Source: Diaporthe sp. PMI_573
Taxonomy: Eukaryota > Ascomycota > Sordariomycetes > Diaporthales > Diaporthaceae
Length of the DNA stretch: 64,000 bases
Direction: 5' to 3'
NCBI GenBank assembly: GCA_021399435.1
Contig: JAJTUP010000002.1
Coordinates: forward strand, 1,922,001 to 1,986,000
The notes below the pieces were generated by a model. That model was not told the DNA's origin. It searched no databases and saw only the letters and a list, made by a program, of their open reading frames with translations. This document shows positions 45,951-58,790 of the stretch, piece after piece. Within the stretch, counting starts at the first letter, position 1. Each line of letters begins with the position of its first letter. The position numbers and the translations under genes are program-made.

Positions 45951-48900
45951 CAAGTTGTTGTCAGTGCTCCCAGGCTCCTAATCAATGGTCATCAAAATTG
46001 TCAAAGTATCTCCTGATGTTGTATCAATGGGCCAAAGGAGCGACCAGCCATTCACCGTTGACCAGAGAATGGATCATTTGGTAAGACTGCCACACTGCCT
46101 CTGCAGTGAAAAGGAGGTATTTCGGGATGGCACAACACCAAACAACAGCGCTCGCCTCGCCTTGGAACTAATCTTTGAGCTGCTTACCTTCCCCCTAGCG
46201 TCAACAACTGGAAGCAAGACTTGGCAATTATGAAATTTCAGCTGGCATCCAACAGCACAGCCACAAACCCGTAGACGAAACAAACTCTTACCAGTCTGCA
46301 CACATGCCGTCTATCAGCCGCCATGTATCAGACCCTGTGCGTGCCCCCAGCACGCACACAGCTGCCGACATCGCAATGGCGACCTTGAAAATCCGCGTAA
46401 ACGAAATCCCTCAAACAAACCCTAGTGATGAATCAACGGCTCAACAACTTCATGCACCCTGGGGCAGTGATAAGAACCACTGGCATATAGAACCAGCAGG
46501 GTAGGTCGGTCAACACCGTCCAGGATTGCAAGGGACCCAGACGCGGCTCGACGCCAGGAAGATGTCGCCTGCTGAGAGTTCAGCTAAGACGTGGGAACAT
46601 GAATGACATGGCAAGGATAGCAAGCCGTTCGCACCTCGCAGGGTGTTTCGACATGCAAAGAAGCCAGGGAAACGTGAGACGCTCACGCCAGATGTGCCGT
46701 TCCTTTTGACGAGGCGGGCGGGACTCGACTCGGGATCCTGGCAGCGGGGAGAGAAAGATCCTGTCAGAGGTGAACTCGCGGCGTCCTGACGGGACTCGTT
46801 CTCCGCCAGAAGTCCCGGAGCAGGGCCTGCTAAAGTGGGTTTGCAGAGCTTTGCGGCTTCTGCCGTGGAGTCGTCCGTCTCACGTAGAGAGCTCGGGAGG
46901 GATACGCTAGGTAGCTGTCGCAGGAACGGCTCCATATGATGGTGCCGACGACGGTCGCCGGAAGAGTCCTTGGCCGTGGGGCAAGGCAGACAAGAGAGAG
47001 CATTTCACACACACACCAGTCTGGGACAGACGCGTCCTCCCGCTGGATCGCGTACGTGATCTACTGCTGCTGGGGAGCTCGAACACTGATGGATACTTTC
47101 ATGCTCATCATGCCCAGGCTTCATCGCTGGACGTCACAAGCAGGGGGGGTGTGGGTTGGTGCCGGGCTGTCTTCTCGGCAGTCGAGAAAGCCTTGAGTAG
47201 GACCACTACGTTATCAAGACGACATCCTACCAATTGGGATGACAGGAGCAGTGGTACACTATAAATAAGGTTTTCCTCTGGGCGGTAGGGGTGCATCGGG
47301 AAGTCCATGTCGATATATCACTTGCGATTGGCACATCAAGACACTCGGCCCCCCTCGTCGGTTCCCTATCAATCAGCCTCGCCGTGGACCGGGTCACGAA
47401 CCAGCCGCGGGCGGTTCCACATACGAGTTCCAAACGCGGTGCGAACTTGAAACGACGGCAGATTTACAGATCCCCGGGGAGATCCTCCGTCTGTCGTCTG
47501 ATGACCATTTGCATGTGTGTCCTTCCCACTGGGAAACTGGTGATTACCTGTGACTTAGGATGATCTATAACTGGATTTTCGTTGGTGCCCACGTCCCTGG
47601 GCTGACAGGAGCCTGACATGTGGGAACATCCTCGCTCCGATGCCCAGGTACGCTGTGATATGGGTTGGGATCGCGATATCACACGGAAAGGCGGGCTGGG
47701 TGGACAGGCAGTGGCAAGAGTGGGTACCTACACACAGACACACACATACACACCACGGCACATCGGTCGGTCGTTCGGGCGCTTTCGCACTTGGTCGATC
47801 CTTTGGGTGGCACTGACCTGCGCCTGCAATTCACGGGGGCTGTCCGGATATGTCTGGTGGCTGATGACGAGGCACACGCAATTCTCACGCACCGGGTAAT
47901 GGAACTGAACCCGCCCTGGACAGAGTGGGTGCCAGCGGGCCCCTTTATCTATCATAGACGCTGGCGGCAAGTGACGGGCGTGGCCTCTGGTGGCCGGCGG
48001 CCAACTTGGACCGCATGGCAGGGCAGCCGGAGATCCACATCCGAATGTCAAGACGGCCCGTCAAACCTTGTCCAGTGTGACGCTGGTGACACATGCGTCA
48101 TAGTATCGCTGGAAGAGCCACGGAATGCCGGTCAATATAGCATTGTGGAAAGCACTGATATGGTGTGGTAGTGGTGGTAGTAGTTAGTGGTGGTGATGAT
48201 GGCGTCCAGGGATCCGGGGTTGGTCTTGTGGGAGGGGCACCGCTCCCAACAAAAATTCGTCTCATCTCGCAAGGACTGCCAGAGGGTGAAGACGTGCATT
48301 CTGACTGAACGTTGCTGATATCCGTTTGCAGGTCTGGGGGCTGCTGCGTGTGCATTTTTATATCCAGGAGTTCACGTTCTGCGCGGCTCCCAAACAAGCA
48401 TGCTATGCATGCATCTTGCGCAGTGCCCATCCATCAAGGTGGTATTCGAGTATTCGAGCCATTCGGGCTAAAACCTGTCGAACCAAAGATTCCAATGCCA
48501 CCACCAGCGCATGAACCAAAGAATTCCCAAGACGCTAGTTATTTACCGGTAAAGCTTGCGCGCTCGACCTGGGGCATTACACTAACTGACTGCATGCAAG
48601 TGTGGACTACGTGCAATCATCTACATAACCTAGCACTCATCACGACCCATCGCCACCCATCACTCCATCACAAAAAGTTTAGAAGTAGGCTCTCGTGTGG
48701 GCCAACGTCTCCCCTATTGTGACAGACAAGCGCACCAATGCGACCATCTCAGGGAATACACAGCACTCTCCATGTACGTCTCCGTGTCCAAGAGGGGAAA
48801 TAAAGCTGTCTGTTCGCAAGACCAATCCAAGCCAAAAGTCGCAGGTACAGGTACAAAGCAATAGCACACCTCAGCTATAAGGTCGTATCTCCCGCAGAGA

Positions 48901-49979
48901 GCCCACAGGTCACATCGCTGGATCCGCCTGCGGCTCTCCCAAGGAGCGACCGGGGGAGTGCCCTGTCTACCAGTTCTACCTGTCTGGGGTAAGGCACAGG
49001 AAGGTCGTGGCACCCCTGCGAGCAAGGATACCCCATGATCGCCGTAGAGGTCGGAAAAGCCTCGGCTGCGACCCTCCAGCCCGTCGGACCAAGGCTTAGG
49101 TGCTATGTACGTGTATCGACTCCTTCCACTCGCTTGACCGGCCCCCAAAATTGGAGGGCCACGGAGGGCGTCAGCCCGTGCTGGGGCCCCATTGCAGGGA
49201 GGTACCTGTTTCCCACCCCCTGGCAGGCTGGGACCTGCCCCCGGCTGACATGAATGATGCTTGTTTTCGTTGGCAAGGGCGCTTTGATGCTTGAGAGGTT
49301 GAGTCGAGGGTGAAGAAAGTGTAATCTCCAAAGCACTTGAGATCATCTTTGCAGTAGGACATCACCCCTGAGGGTATCAAGCTCCGTTGATCCGAAGCCT
49401 CATGGCACACTATATACTAGGCAATAATATATGATACATAATTTTGTTTGACCCATGGGTATACGGGGCCATATCATTGTAGATGGGCATCGTCAAACCT
49501 CATCATAATCGTCGTCGTTGTCGTCCATCTCAAGCCAGATTGGCAGTACAAGACATCGCCCTCACTCCTAGCCCCGAACCCGTGCTCATGATTTCCAGGC
49601 CTGAGACGTGCGAAATCATCGCAAGTCAAGTCTGAAGACTGTGCCACGCTCTGTACAAACCATGGTTGCAGTTGTAGTCATACTGCTCGTCATTGTTCCA
49701 AGTTGAGAGCAAGCTGCTACCAACAACAGAAACCAGTTCCCGTACCAAACACGCCCCCGTTCCCTTCGCATTGGAGTTTTCCTTCCGTCTAAAACACCTA
49801 GTGCCGCCCCATAGACAAATCCAGCTTGAGCGCCGCGTAATAATGTGTTGGTCGTCGGAAGAACGGAAAGACAAAAAAAAAGACAATGTTCTTGTAGAGA
49901 CAGGATCACGTCGATGCCTCGTAGAAACCGAAAGACTGAGTTATCTCGTTAAATGCCGATGAAGGTCGGGTCCAGTTTC
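45951..49979. other. Gene-poor stretch downstream of the Zn2Cys6 gene
   Basis: No convincing exon. Several ORFs of 60-170 codons lack domain features. CA-rich runs occur at about 47005-47015 and 47730-47755. Confidence 0.45.
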
Positions 49980-52900
49980 TCATTGCGGAGCTGTGCCTGC
50001 GAAGAAGAAGTCGAACTCGGATCCCGGCCCACGTGCGTTCTCGTTTTCTGCAAGCTGCTCCAGCAAACTGAGGAACGGATCTTTCTCCTCACCAGGCCCA
50101 GTGCCGGTGCTGCCGTTGTTGCTCATTCCACCTGGACTAGGTGCCAGCTGAACCCCTGCTGGTCTGGGAGTTCCCTCATTGCCATTCCATGCGGCGGGAC
50201 TTGAGAAAGCGTTAGTAGGCAAACCACCGAACATAGGGTCATAAGATGCTCCGCTCGTGTTGTTCTGATTGTTCGGTGGGGAGGCGGGGCCGGGGGTCGA
50301 ACTAGGCATATGACCAAAACTCGCATAAGGGGGGCTGAAAGGATTGGCTTGGGGCTGCGAAGGTGGTGGAGGATGTTGAGGATGTTGTGGGATGGAGAAG
50401 CCAGCAGCAGCCGCAGCCGCCATGGCGGCATTATTCGCGATCTCGTCGGAGTCCTGCATACCATTCATGTGTCCATGTTCTGGAAGCCCCGTGTGGGACG
50501 CAATCGACGCAGGGCTGTGGAGCATCGCTGGCGACGGATGTGGCGGGTGGACTGGCATGCCGTGTGTCGGAAAGGCAGGATGTCGGGGCTGTGATGGCGT
50601 CGGCAAGCCCGTGTGTATGGGTGCATTCATATTGACATTGCTGGCCAGCGGGGCTAGCGACTTCGAGTCTGCCCTCCGTCGACCTCCTTGCAGGGTCGGC
50701 TTGCGCTTGAGGTTTGGTCGGTCGGGACCCTGTTCCCGCGGTGCGTACAAGTCGTGCCCCGTGTAAGCGTCAGCGGTGAAGTCAACCACCACGTCAGATA
50801 GGCTGAGATTGGCAGCGTCAAAGTTAAAGGTCTGGCCGCCTGGCCCTCCGATATTTGAGTATCGATCGAAGAAGTCCTCAAGTTGGAAGGCGGGAGAGTA
50901 CCGCATGTTCGCGAAGCTCTTGACCAGTTCTGTGTGCGCGTTGAAGATGCTCTGGAGGGTTTCGCGTTGGTGCTGCACGCTGGCCCAAGCATACCGTAGC
51001 TCGCTGAGTTGCTGCATCTCTCTGGAGAGAAACTCGGCGGACGAGTTGAAGACGCTCATCTCTCCACCAGGACCAAGCTTGCTGTAATGTGCGCCATGGA
51101 TGTGAACAGTGCCGGCCGTGCAGATGCAGTAGCCTACGAATGCAGGCCACTCGATGGTTGCCGTCTGCTTCCCAAGTTCTACCAACTCGGCGATTGCATT
51201 CGCGTGCAGGAAGCACATGTTGGTAGCCTCGATCTGCCATGACTGGTGCTGGCCATTGCCCGCGAGCTCTGCGAGGTCGATCGGGAGGAAAGGCCGGTAG
51301 ATCAGGCAGTGTATCAGGTGATAGATGAGCTTGCTGAGTACAAGAACTGTCGAGTCGTTCTGCCCGAAGAGGGTATCAAGACTCGAGAACACGTCCTCGG
51401 TGCCAGAAGCCCATATGTCCAAGTCTTGACGGATCTTCGACAAGTTGGAGAGCGAGTGCCAGGGGAAATGTGAGTCGCCTTTGACGCCTCCTGCTGCAAG
51501 ATACCGGTTTGTGATACCGAGAATCCGGCTGATGTCGATCAACATGCCGCTGCTCCCTTGTGATTTCTTTCCTGTGCCCTGCAAATACTGAAGATTGGAA
51601 GCGCTCTGGAAGAACTCTCCCTCTATCGGTAGCGCCGCCGGATTCGGTGACCAGCATGGTAGACGTAGCAAAATGGTTTTGTCGCCAGCCAGACATGGCC
51701 TTTTTGACCCGCAAGCCATGAATCGATCGAGCAAGTAGCAGGTCCAGAAGAGTCGCCTCCGCGTCTCACGTTCGACAGGCGTGACGCCTGCTCGTGGGTC
51801 CATTTCTCGGTGTAGCTCCTGTGCCATGGCCATTCCGACAGCGTTGGCTACATCCGTCAGCAGTTGATACAGAATGGCAATATGGAGGTCGTACTTAGAA
51901 GCATATATGCCTTCTTGCCCTTTCCAGCTGCGGTGAAGGCAGTGACCAGCAAAAGACAAGCCTGCAAGGCATCAATGGACGGTTCATCGAGGTCAATTTC
52001 CATTCGGGCACGTGTGGCATATTCCTCGCTCAGCTTTACCGCGGATTGGTACCCGCTCGGATGAGGCGTATACCTGTCAGGACTTTAGTCACACCGAACG
52101 GACATTAATTGCAAGTCTCCTACCTGGCTGCCACGGCATATATGGCGTGTACCAAGTACGTTGGAAGTTGGTTCAACTGTAGCCTTTGCCGGACGGACGA
52201 TTCGTCGAGGATATAGAAGGGTTTAGCGTGGAATCTGGAGAAATAAGTATCGAGAAGGGCGTCAAGTTGAATGCCTGGTGGCGATGGAGCACTGTTCAAG
52301 AGCGGTCAAGGTCAGCCGTCCGTGATACTCGTCCGGCTATCAGCCTTGAGTGCAAGAGAAAGCGGCATACCTGCTCGAGGTAGGTGTATACACGGCCGAT
52401 TCTGTTACATCCACAGTCCGTGCTGTGTCAATAACTGCTTGAAGTTTCGCTTCATCATCCTCAGTGCCGTGCGGGTTTGCTATGGTTGCTGACTCTGCTA
52501 CCGCCGAAGACGATGCCTCTTCCGTAGAAGAGGCGACGGTCTCTGAACTCGGCTGGCCTGGCTGTTCCTTTTTGCTTTTCAACTTGGCCTCAAGCCCATC
52601 TACCCTCTTCAGGAGGGCCTCTAAAACATCTGTCTTGGGCCCGCGTTTCTTCGGTACAGCATCTGCTCGCGGGAGTTGGTATGGTAAGCTTCCACGCTCG
52701 TCTCACTAAGACGGGGAATTCCTGGCCATGACATTGACATGCGCTGCTGTTCACGTACCATAGACACAAGGGCATTGGAAGACCTGGCAGGCCTCACAAG
52801 ATGGTCGTAGCCGGTTGCATTTTATCTAGCCATCGTAGCACAATCAGTCGATGTCGACTAGGACCGAGTCGTAGAAGCACCCTTCGCTGCTGGAGCACTC

Positions 52901-53104
52901 AGCGATTCGAGTCTTTCCTACCTTGCGCTTGCGGCATGATTTGCAGTTCATTGACTCTCGAGGCTCGTTGCTCATGCGCCGGGCAGGCAGTCTCTCGATG
53001 CCTACTTGAGGTCGAGACATTGTGACGGAGTGTACTCCTGGAGGAGGCGGCGCGACACCGGTCGCTTCGAAAGGAACAGTCATTCCTAGCGTGATGAAGG
53101 GCAT
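49980..53104 (-). CDS. Zn2Cys6 transcription factor with fungal-specific MHR domain
   Basis: 931 residues from six exons: 52922-53104, 52759-52825, 52371-52701, 52124-52291, 51895-52073 and 49980-51847; all five introns (47-96 nt) keep phase. The binuclear cluster is split by intron 1: CKSCRKRK then [14 protein letters not shown] and FQCPC, giving CX2CX6CX6CX2CX6C. A linker [20 protein letters not shown] and coiled coil ([18 protein letters not shown]) follow. The MHR (PF04082-type) region runs from about [19 protein letters not shown] through [20 protein letters not shown] and [20 protein letters not shown]. The C-terminal ~250 residues are Pro/Gln/Asn-rich, likely an activation region, with a short Ala run. 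The regulated genes are unknown. Neighbouring DNA is gene-free on both sides. Confidence 0.92.
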
Positions 53105-53800
53105 TCGTCGGGGGAGAAGACAACCAGTGCCTCTATCAGATCAAAGTCGAGGGTCTAGCCCGAGTATCCTCCCTGGAATCTACCAGTCGTTCACACGCAT
53201 CATCCAGTGTCGTTCGCAAGCGTGAGATATCGCTGGGGAAAGTTCTGCGATGTCCGCACTGGGCGTCGAGGGGGGCCTTTGATTCGATATGTTTATACAA
53301 GTCGACGATGACTACTCGTCCTTGATGGGTGATAGTTTGGGTACTGGTTGTGGGGTTTGAGCTTGGGGTCACTCTTGGAGACTTAGAGGAGCACCGCGGT
53401 GAGGGAACAAGACTATCAAAGGAGATGGCACGGTAAATATGAAGCAAGCAAGTGACTCTAGAGGCGACCTGGGAGTGTGGAGTAGCAGCAGATGAGAAGG
53501 GAGGCTAGCCGGACCCGGTACGCGTGGTGGACCCTGGTGTGGAGGTGGCAGGAGTGGCTAGTGAGCCCAGGACTGGGGTTCGACGCTGCTGCGATGCGAC
53601 CAACGCGACATAATAAATAACGGACAAGAAGAGACCAGACGAGTCAATCCAGTTCCCCATCAGGGGTGGTGGTAGGGGAGGGGGGGCGGCGAGTTGTGTA
53701 CGGAGTACATAGTACACCGTACTCAGGGGGGACTGCAGGGTTGGTCGAGATCAGGTCGCAGAGTAAGGATACCTTGACCTGCAGGACTTGCTGGGTATCC
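53105..53800 (-). promoter_or_regulatory. Promoter and leader of the Zn2Cys6 gene
   Basis: Leader of unknown length. Contains CGGAGTAC at 53701-53708 within the near-palindrome GTACGGAGTAC-AT-AGTACACCGTAC, a plausible binding site for a Zn2Cys6-type factor (CGG half-site). Confidence 0.35.
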
Positions 53801-56800
53801 GTACGACAAGGATGTGCAAGCTCTCCATGGTGAAGGGCACTCGACCGAGGGAAGACAGCAGGCGAGACGGAGCGGGGGTTTAGCAGGATGCCCCAGAATT
53901 CGGACTCCGGGAGAGCAACACACTTGTGGAGGCGTGCCGGAGCGACTCGACCGCGCTTGCAACTGGAGAGAGGGGGATGGGGAGAGGACGCCTACTCCTT
54001 CTGGCCATCTGGGCCGTGAGGCGAGAATGGGGATAAGCTTGTGATACCCTCTCTGGGGGGATTTGCACTGCACGGCGTGCACGGGCAGGCGAGGGACAGG
54101 TGCGGATAGGCATACTGGCATGTCGCGCAGCGTGTTCGCAGCCCCCAAAACATTGGCCTACTCTGCATGAGGCAAGAGGACCGGGCCTGTACATGTCAGT
54201 CATCGGCATGGAGGGGAGGGAGGGGTGCCTCGGGCTCGGGCTCGACTGGAGCGTGAGCGTGGAGTGAGGGTCGAGGGTCGTGGGCCCGCGGAGCGAGAAC
54301 CTGGAGGCCAGGCAGCAAGCTCATTCGAATGGAGTGAGTGCAGGCGCAGGTGCAACACCACAGCCGCCTGAGGAGGAGGTCATGGGGACAGGGCCCACCT
54401 CAAGGAAAAACCCGACTCGCCTTGGAGTCGTGCGTGATGTTGCAGCCCTCGCAATCCACACCCAGAGTCCGCCGAGGTCGACACCGTCGCGCGTGCCCTA
54501 GTCTAGAGGTGCCTTTTGCCTCTCAGTTTAGACCGCCGGGGCCACACAGCCGTGGCCGTTGGCGGGCGGAGCCTACCCCCAGACAGAGCCGAGCGCAACC
54601 AGCGGAACATGCCATACTAGGGAGAGCGCTTGCATGCTCTCTCCTCGTGAATCCCCGTGGAGTGCGTTCCCACTGTCAGGATGCCAGGATGTCAGGTCAG
54701 GCGGCATGGTGAGATGTCAACGTGTAGCAGAGGCACAGAGCGTTTCCCCCAACCCACCCTGGCTTGAGAGTTGTTGGCCGAGGGGTCCCAAAGCGCGAGA
54801 ATAGGCCTGCGCTGCCTTGTCAAACCGGTCATCATGGAAGGACCATCAGCTGCGGGTCCAGGGTTTGATACCGTGGCCTTGCCGAGGGATTGAGATGAAA
54901 GGGATGGGTGCATGCTGAGAGGAGCGTGACGAAATTGAGCATGGATGGGATTCATCACTTTGCTGTTGCCGGCAGCGCATCACAAGTCTGGTACTTTTGC
55001 AGTATGACAGTCCAGGGCCGGCATGATGTAGCTAACACGGCGTAGCGAGCCGGGCAGGAGAGGAATGAACAACAGAGAACGTGCGTGCCTGCCCTGCTCT
55101 GCGTGCTCCGGTCCAAACTGAAAGAGACTGACGAGCGAGGAGGCTTCTTTCCTTCCATGGTGGGGAACAGAAGAATTCCGTCGGGCGAGTGGGTCTCGGC
55201 CCACAGGGATTGCCCGTGATAGGATCGGCCTGGGCTCCCTGGCGCTGAGTACCTTGCACCCACCCACCACAGCCCGCCTTAACGCGACTGGCCTTGTATC
55301 GGTACTTTTGAGCCCAAGATTGTGCATTGCGCCTGGCCAGCCTCCTCGTAAGCTCCGCATCTGTCTTGCACCTAGGCTCTTGCAGCGGCTGGAAAGGCAG
55401 ATCTCGGTTTGGAATCGGTTGCGCATACATAATCAGTGCACACGCACATCACTAGGATGACTGGAAATCGCTTGAACGACCTCCTCATAGCCCCTGGGTC
55501 TTAAGTACTCGACACAAGGATCTTGACGAGCAGGGTCACACCACACGCCTGTCATCATTGCCATGCCGGTAGACGAACTGTCACGTCAGGGATATCGGAT
55601 GCACCTCCTGCGTCTTGCACGGCCAGCCACGACAGTATGGCTTGCTTCTTCTGTCGGCATCGCGAGCGTCCAGTGTCCCAAGTGGACAAAGCCCCGGATG
55701 TGATGGTCTTGGGAAAGGTGCATATTAATCTCCTGCGAGGCGTTTCGCTGTGACTGTGCCGCTCTTGTTCACTGCTTCCAAACCTGCCCGCCAGCTTGCT
55801 TCGCAGAGCAACAGGGCAGGCGGGGAAGAAAACCTTGAAATTTTGTGGAGACTGGGTTTATGAAAACTGTGAGATAGCCCTGGTCAGGATGGCATGGCTA
55901 GGCTTCCCAGGGCTGCACAGGTCCCTGGCCAGAAGTGAGCCTCTGACCATTTGTCGCCCCGGTCGAGGTCGCTTTCCATTATTCGTCTTGTGCTGTCACG
56001 GTCGCACAGCCTGCCAGCAGGCACCTCTCAAACCAGCACACCAGTCATCCCTAAACAGCGGCATGGCTAGCTTCAGGGACGCTCCATAATGCTTCTATCC
56101 GAATCTGTCACATCTTCAGGCACCGTTGGCCATCTCATGTGAGAGCTCTTCCGCCAAGATTACTTCTCATTTGCCCGCACAGGGCATGAGAGCTGGGCCC
56201 CCATGGCTGGCAGTTGCAGTGTGACGAGCAGAGAGACCCTTAATCTTTTACTGCGTCACCTCTGATATTTGAAGGAAGGTTCTGGATAGGAGACGAACCC
56301 ACGCTCCTAGCGGTGACAATCTTCTGTTGCTATCAGATCCGATTTCATAGTCCGACGTAAAATGAAATCGCGACCCGGTAACCCACTCGCGTGGCAGACC
56401 CCGGAGACTTAATTAATGTCTACCTGGACCCCAGTTCCCGCCCAGCCGGCACCTGGTTATTGTGCATGCAGAAGGTTGTGGTGGCAACTACCGGAGTATT
56501 GACGGAGGTTTTGAGGTCGTCCACGGAGTACCACTGGGTGATTGGCTGTGGTACCGGTGAATCACAATCCAGGGCACGGCATCCTAAAATCCTAGCTACT
56601 GTAGTTTGTTTTGGAGACGGCCGTTTCTAACCCGAGCAATGCTCAGTGCTTCGGCTGGTGAGCTGTCTTGGCTTCACCTGGCCGCTGCCGAGCTGTCGGG
56701 GTCTAGAGATGCGAACTGGGTTGACTCGTATCTCGTGTGTCCATTGTCTAGAGCAGCATCGCCTCGGCGGACTCCATGCCTGGCCGTCTCATGGCTAGGA

Positions 56801-58600
56801 GCCCTTCATCTGAAGAATTTTGCTCGAGGCAGCCACCTGTGAAGCGCGTCTGGAAGTAGAGCTGGTTGATGTCACAAAAACAAGTCTACCTGCTGCCAGG
56901 CTGTTAATACTTGGTCGGCTTGTTCCGCCATGTTCTTCGAGGATTATTGCGGGCGGGTCCCGCCATCGCTGTCTTCGGTTCGGTCTCGGTAATCTGACAC
57001 AAAAAGTCGATCACAAACTCCATCGTGGGGCGTAGTTCTAGTGAGGACTGGATCAAATCGCCAAAATCTGGCCAGGCACATGTACCGAGTGAGTCAACAA
57101 GGGGCGGGGCAAAGGCGGGTGATCTTGGCACTGAAGCCATAAGGCTGGGTCCATAGGTTGTTGCGATTCGAAGATCATGAAATCGCACGTGTCTCGTCGA
57201 GATTGCACCACCTCCCGGGTTTCAGAAACAGCCGCATCATGCTACTGCTCTGGGGGTTGACGTTCAGAGCGCAGAGGTGCCCGTGCTCCCGCCAGCAGCC
57301 GCCAGCGAGCCCGCGGCTCTGGCCCCGGCACTATATTTGACTTGGCTTATCAACAGTGACATGACACCGGGCCATCGGGTCACTCCTGTCTTAGGTCGAG
57401 GCACTTCCGGGCTGCTCTTCGGAACAGCATGGTATCCACCCGTTCCAGAGGAGGTCCACAACACAGGTATCGTTCTCGTGCCCGTGAGCACTCTGAGCTT
57501 GGCCAACCGGCAGCTGGGCCGGGAGTGGTCAAGCTCTTTGACCCTGATTCGTGCCAAGCTCCACGGGACGGCTGCAACAGTAGGCAGAGAGGGGTCGAAT
57601 CCTGGTAGGCTGGGCAAAAACATCCATCTGGTGGGAGACCACGGTATGGCGAGACATATCGAAAGAGACCCGGGGAGCAAGATAATTGACAATATATGAT
57701 GTGAAGCAGCGAGCAATCATGCGGTAGCATCACTCCAACCCAATCTGGAGCCGTTCGTTGCTTTGGGCGAGCAGCTCGCGCATCGCAGTGCTTCTTCAAG
57801 CGTCTAGCTCTTGGTTCCTGTTTCAACCAAGTCTAGCCCTGAATACGCGGCAACAAATAGAACGATGCTGTTCCCGATATGCGTCTGGCAGGTGGAGTTG
57901 TTCGCATGCTATACTGCTTGTTGCCATGAAAGCCGTCGTCCAATGTTGCTGATCGTCCAAGGAGATGATCAGCCGATCATGCCGCAGGCACATCCCTGCT
58001 GGCCATGAGTCTTAACCCATCAGAGTACCAATTGGAGGCTGTCAAGCTGCAACGTCGAGTCGAGAAGAAGAAAAGGGTCTAGGCCAGGGCCTCTGCGGAC
58101 CACCGTCGGGATGTGATTGTACCCGTGCTGCCGCGTCGGGGCCCGGGACTCGAGGTGTCAAGATCTGTCCAACGTCATGAGTTCATCTATCTCGAGCAAG
58201 CCACGAGGGCTTGCGATTCGTCCAGAAGCGCTGCTGGTGTCGAGCCGACATGTTCCCTCATGCTGGACCCCGTTCGAGGCTCTGGCCGACCGACTGCAGC
58301 CAAACGAGGAAGTCCATCCTTCGTGAATCTAAAAGTGAGAAAGTTGCCGAGGACTGCGCCGACCGGAGCAGCCAACGGTAGGGTGCCATGTTGCAAAGAC
58401 CCGGCAGACTTCGAGATGACATACCATGTGTTGCATGATGCATGATGAATCTGCGCACAAGATGGCCAGGGTCAGATCAAGAAGCCCAAGAGCCCTGCAC
58501 ACCATCGTGGGGGTGACCTCCTGTTGTTCTTTGATGCTCGTCGATGGATGAGCACGCCTGGAACACCACGGTTGCTGGACCATTGGCAGCCCCAGGCGTT
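53801..58600. other. Gene-free stretch, 4.8 kb
   Basis: No coding exon recognised on either strand; the ORFs here are short and overlap one another in several frames. CGGAGTAC occurs at 56524-56531. Confidence 0.45.
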
Positions 58601-58790
58601 ACACGGTAATCGATCTGCAGAGGGGAGGTGGCGGTAAGACGGTAGCGAGTGGGTAGCAATGGAAGGGAAGGAAGGGAAGGAAGGGACGAGCCGAGGTACG
58701 TACCCGGTACGTACTGTAAGCTACCTACCATACCTGCCCGCCCCTCCCCCCCAACCCACTACCTAGGTAGCACATCCAACCCCGGCCGGT
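58601..58790 (+). repeat. Purine repeats and GGTACGTAC direct repeat
   Basis: GGGAAGGAA units (about 58658-58685) are followed by two copies of GGTACGTAC and, after a C-rich tract, ACCTAGGTA at 58761-58769. Confidence 0.65.

Noticed and set aside
46510..46935. 141-codon minus-strand ORF beginning MEPFLRQLPSV
   Set aside because: Ser/Pro-rich with no family features and no supporting neighbours; kept out for lack of evidence.
47665..48171. 168-codon + strand ORF
   Set aside because: Composition and repeats (His/Thr from a CA run) look non-coding; no domain or Kozak-type start.
56255..56345. tRNA-like segment on the minus strand with a B-box-like GGGTTCGTCTCC
   Set aside because: The T-arm only pairs with wobbles, and no 5' acceptor strand complements the 3' side; no proper A box or anticodon arm.
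57575..57620. B-box-like GGGTCGAATCC on the + strand
   Set aside because: No cloverleaf could be drawn around it and no A box lies at the expected distance.
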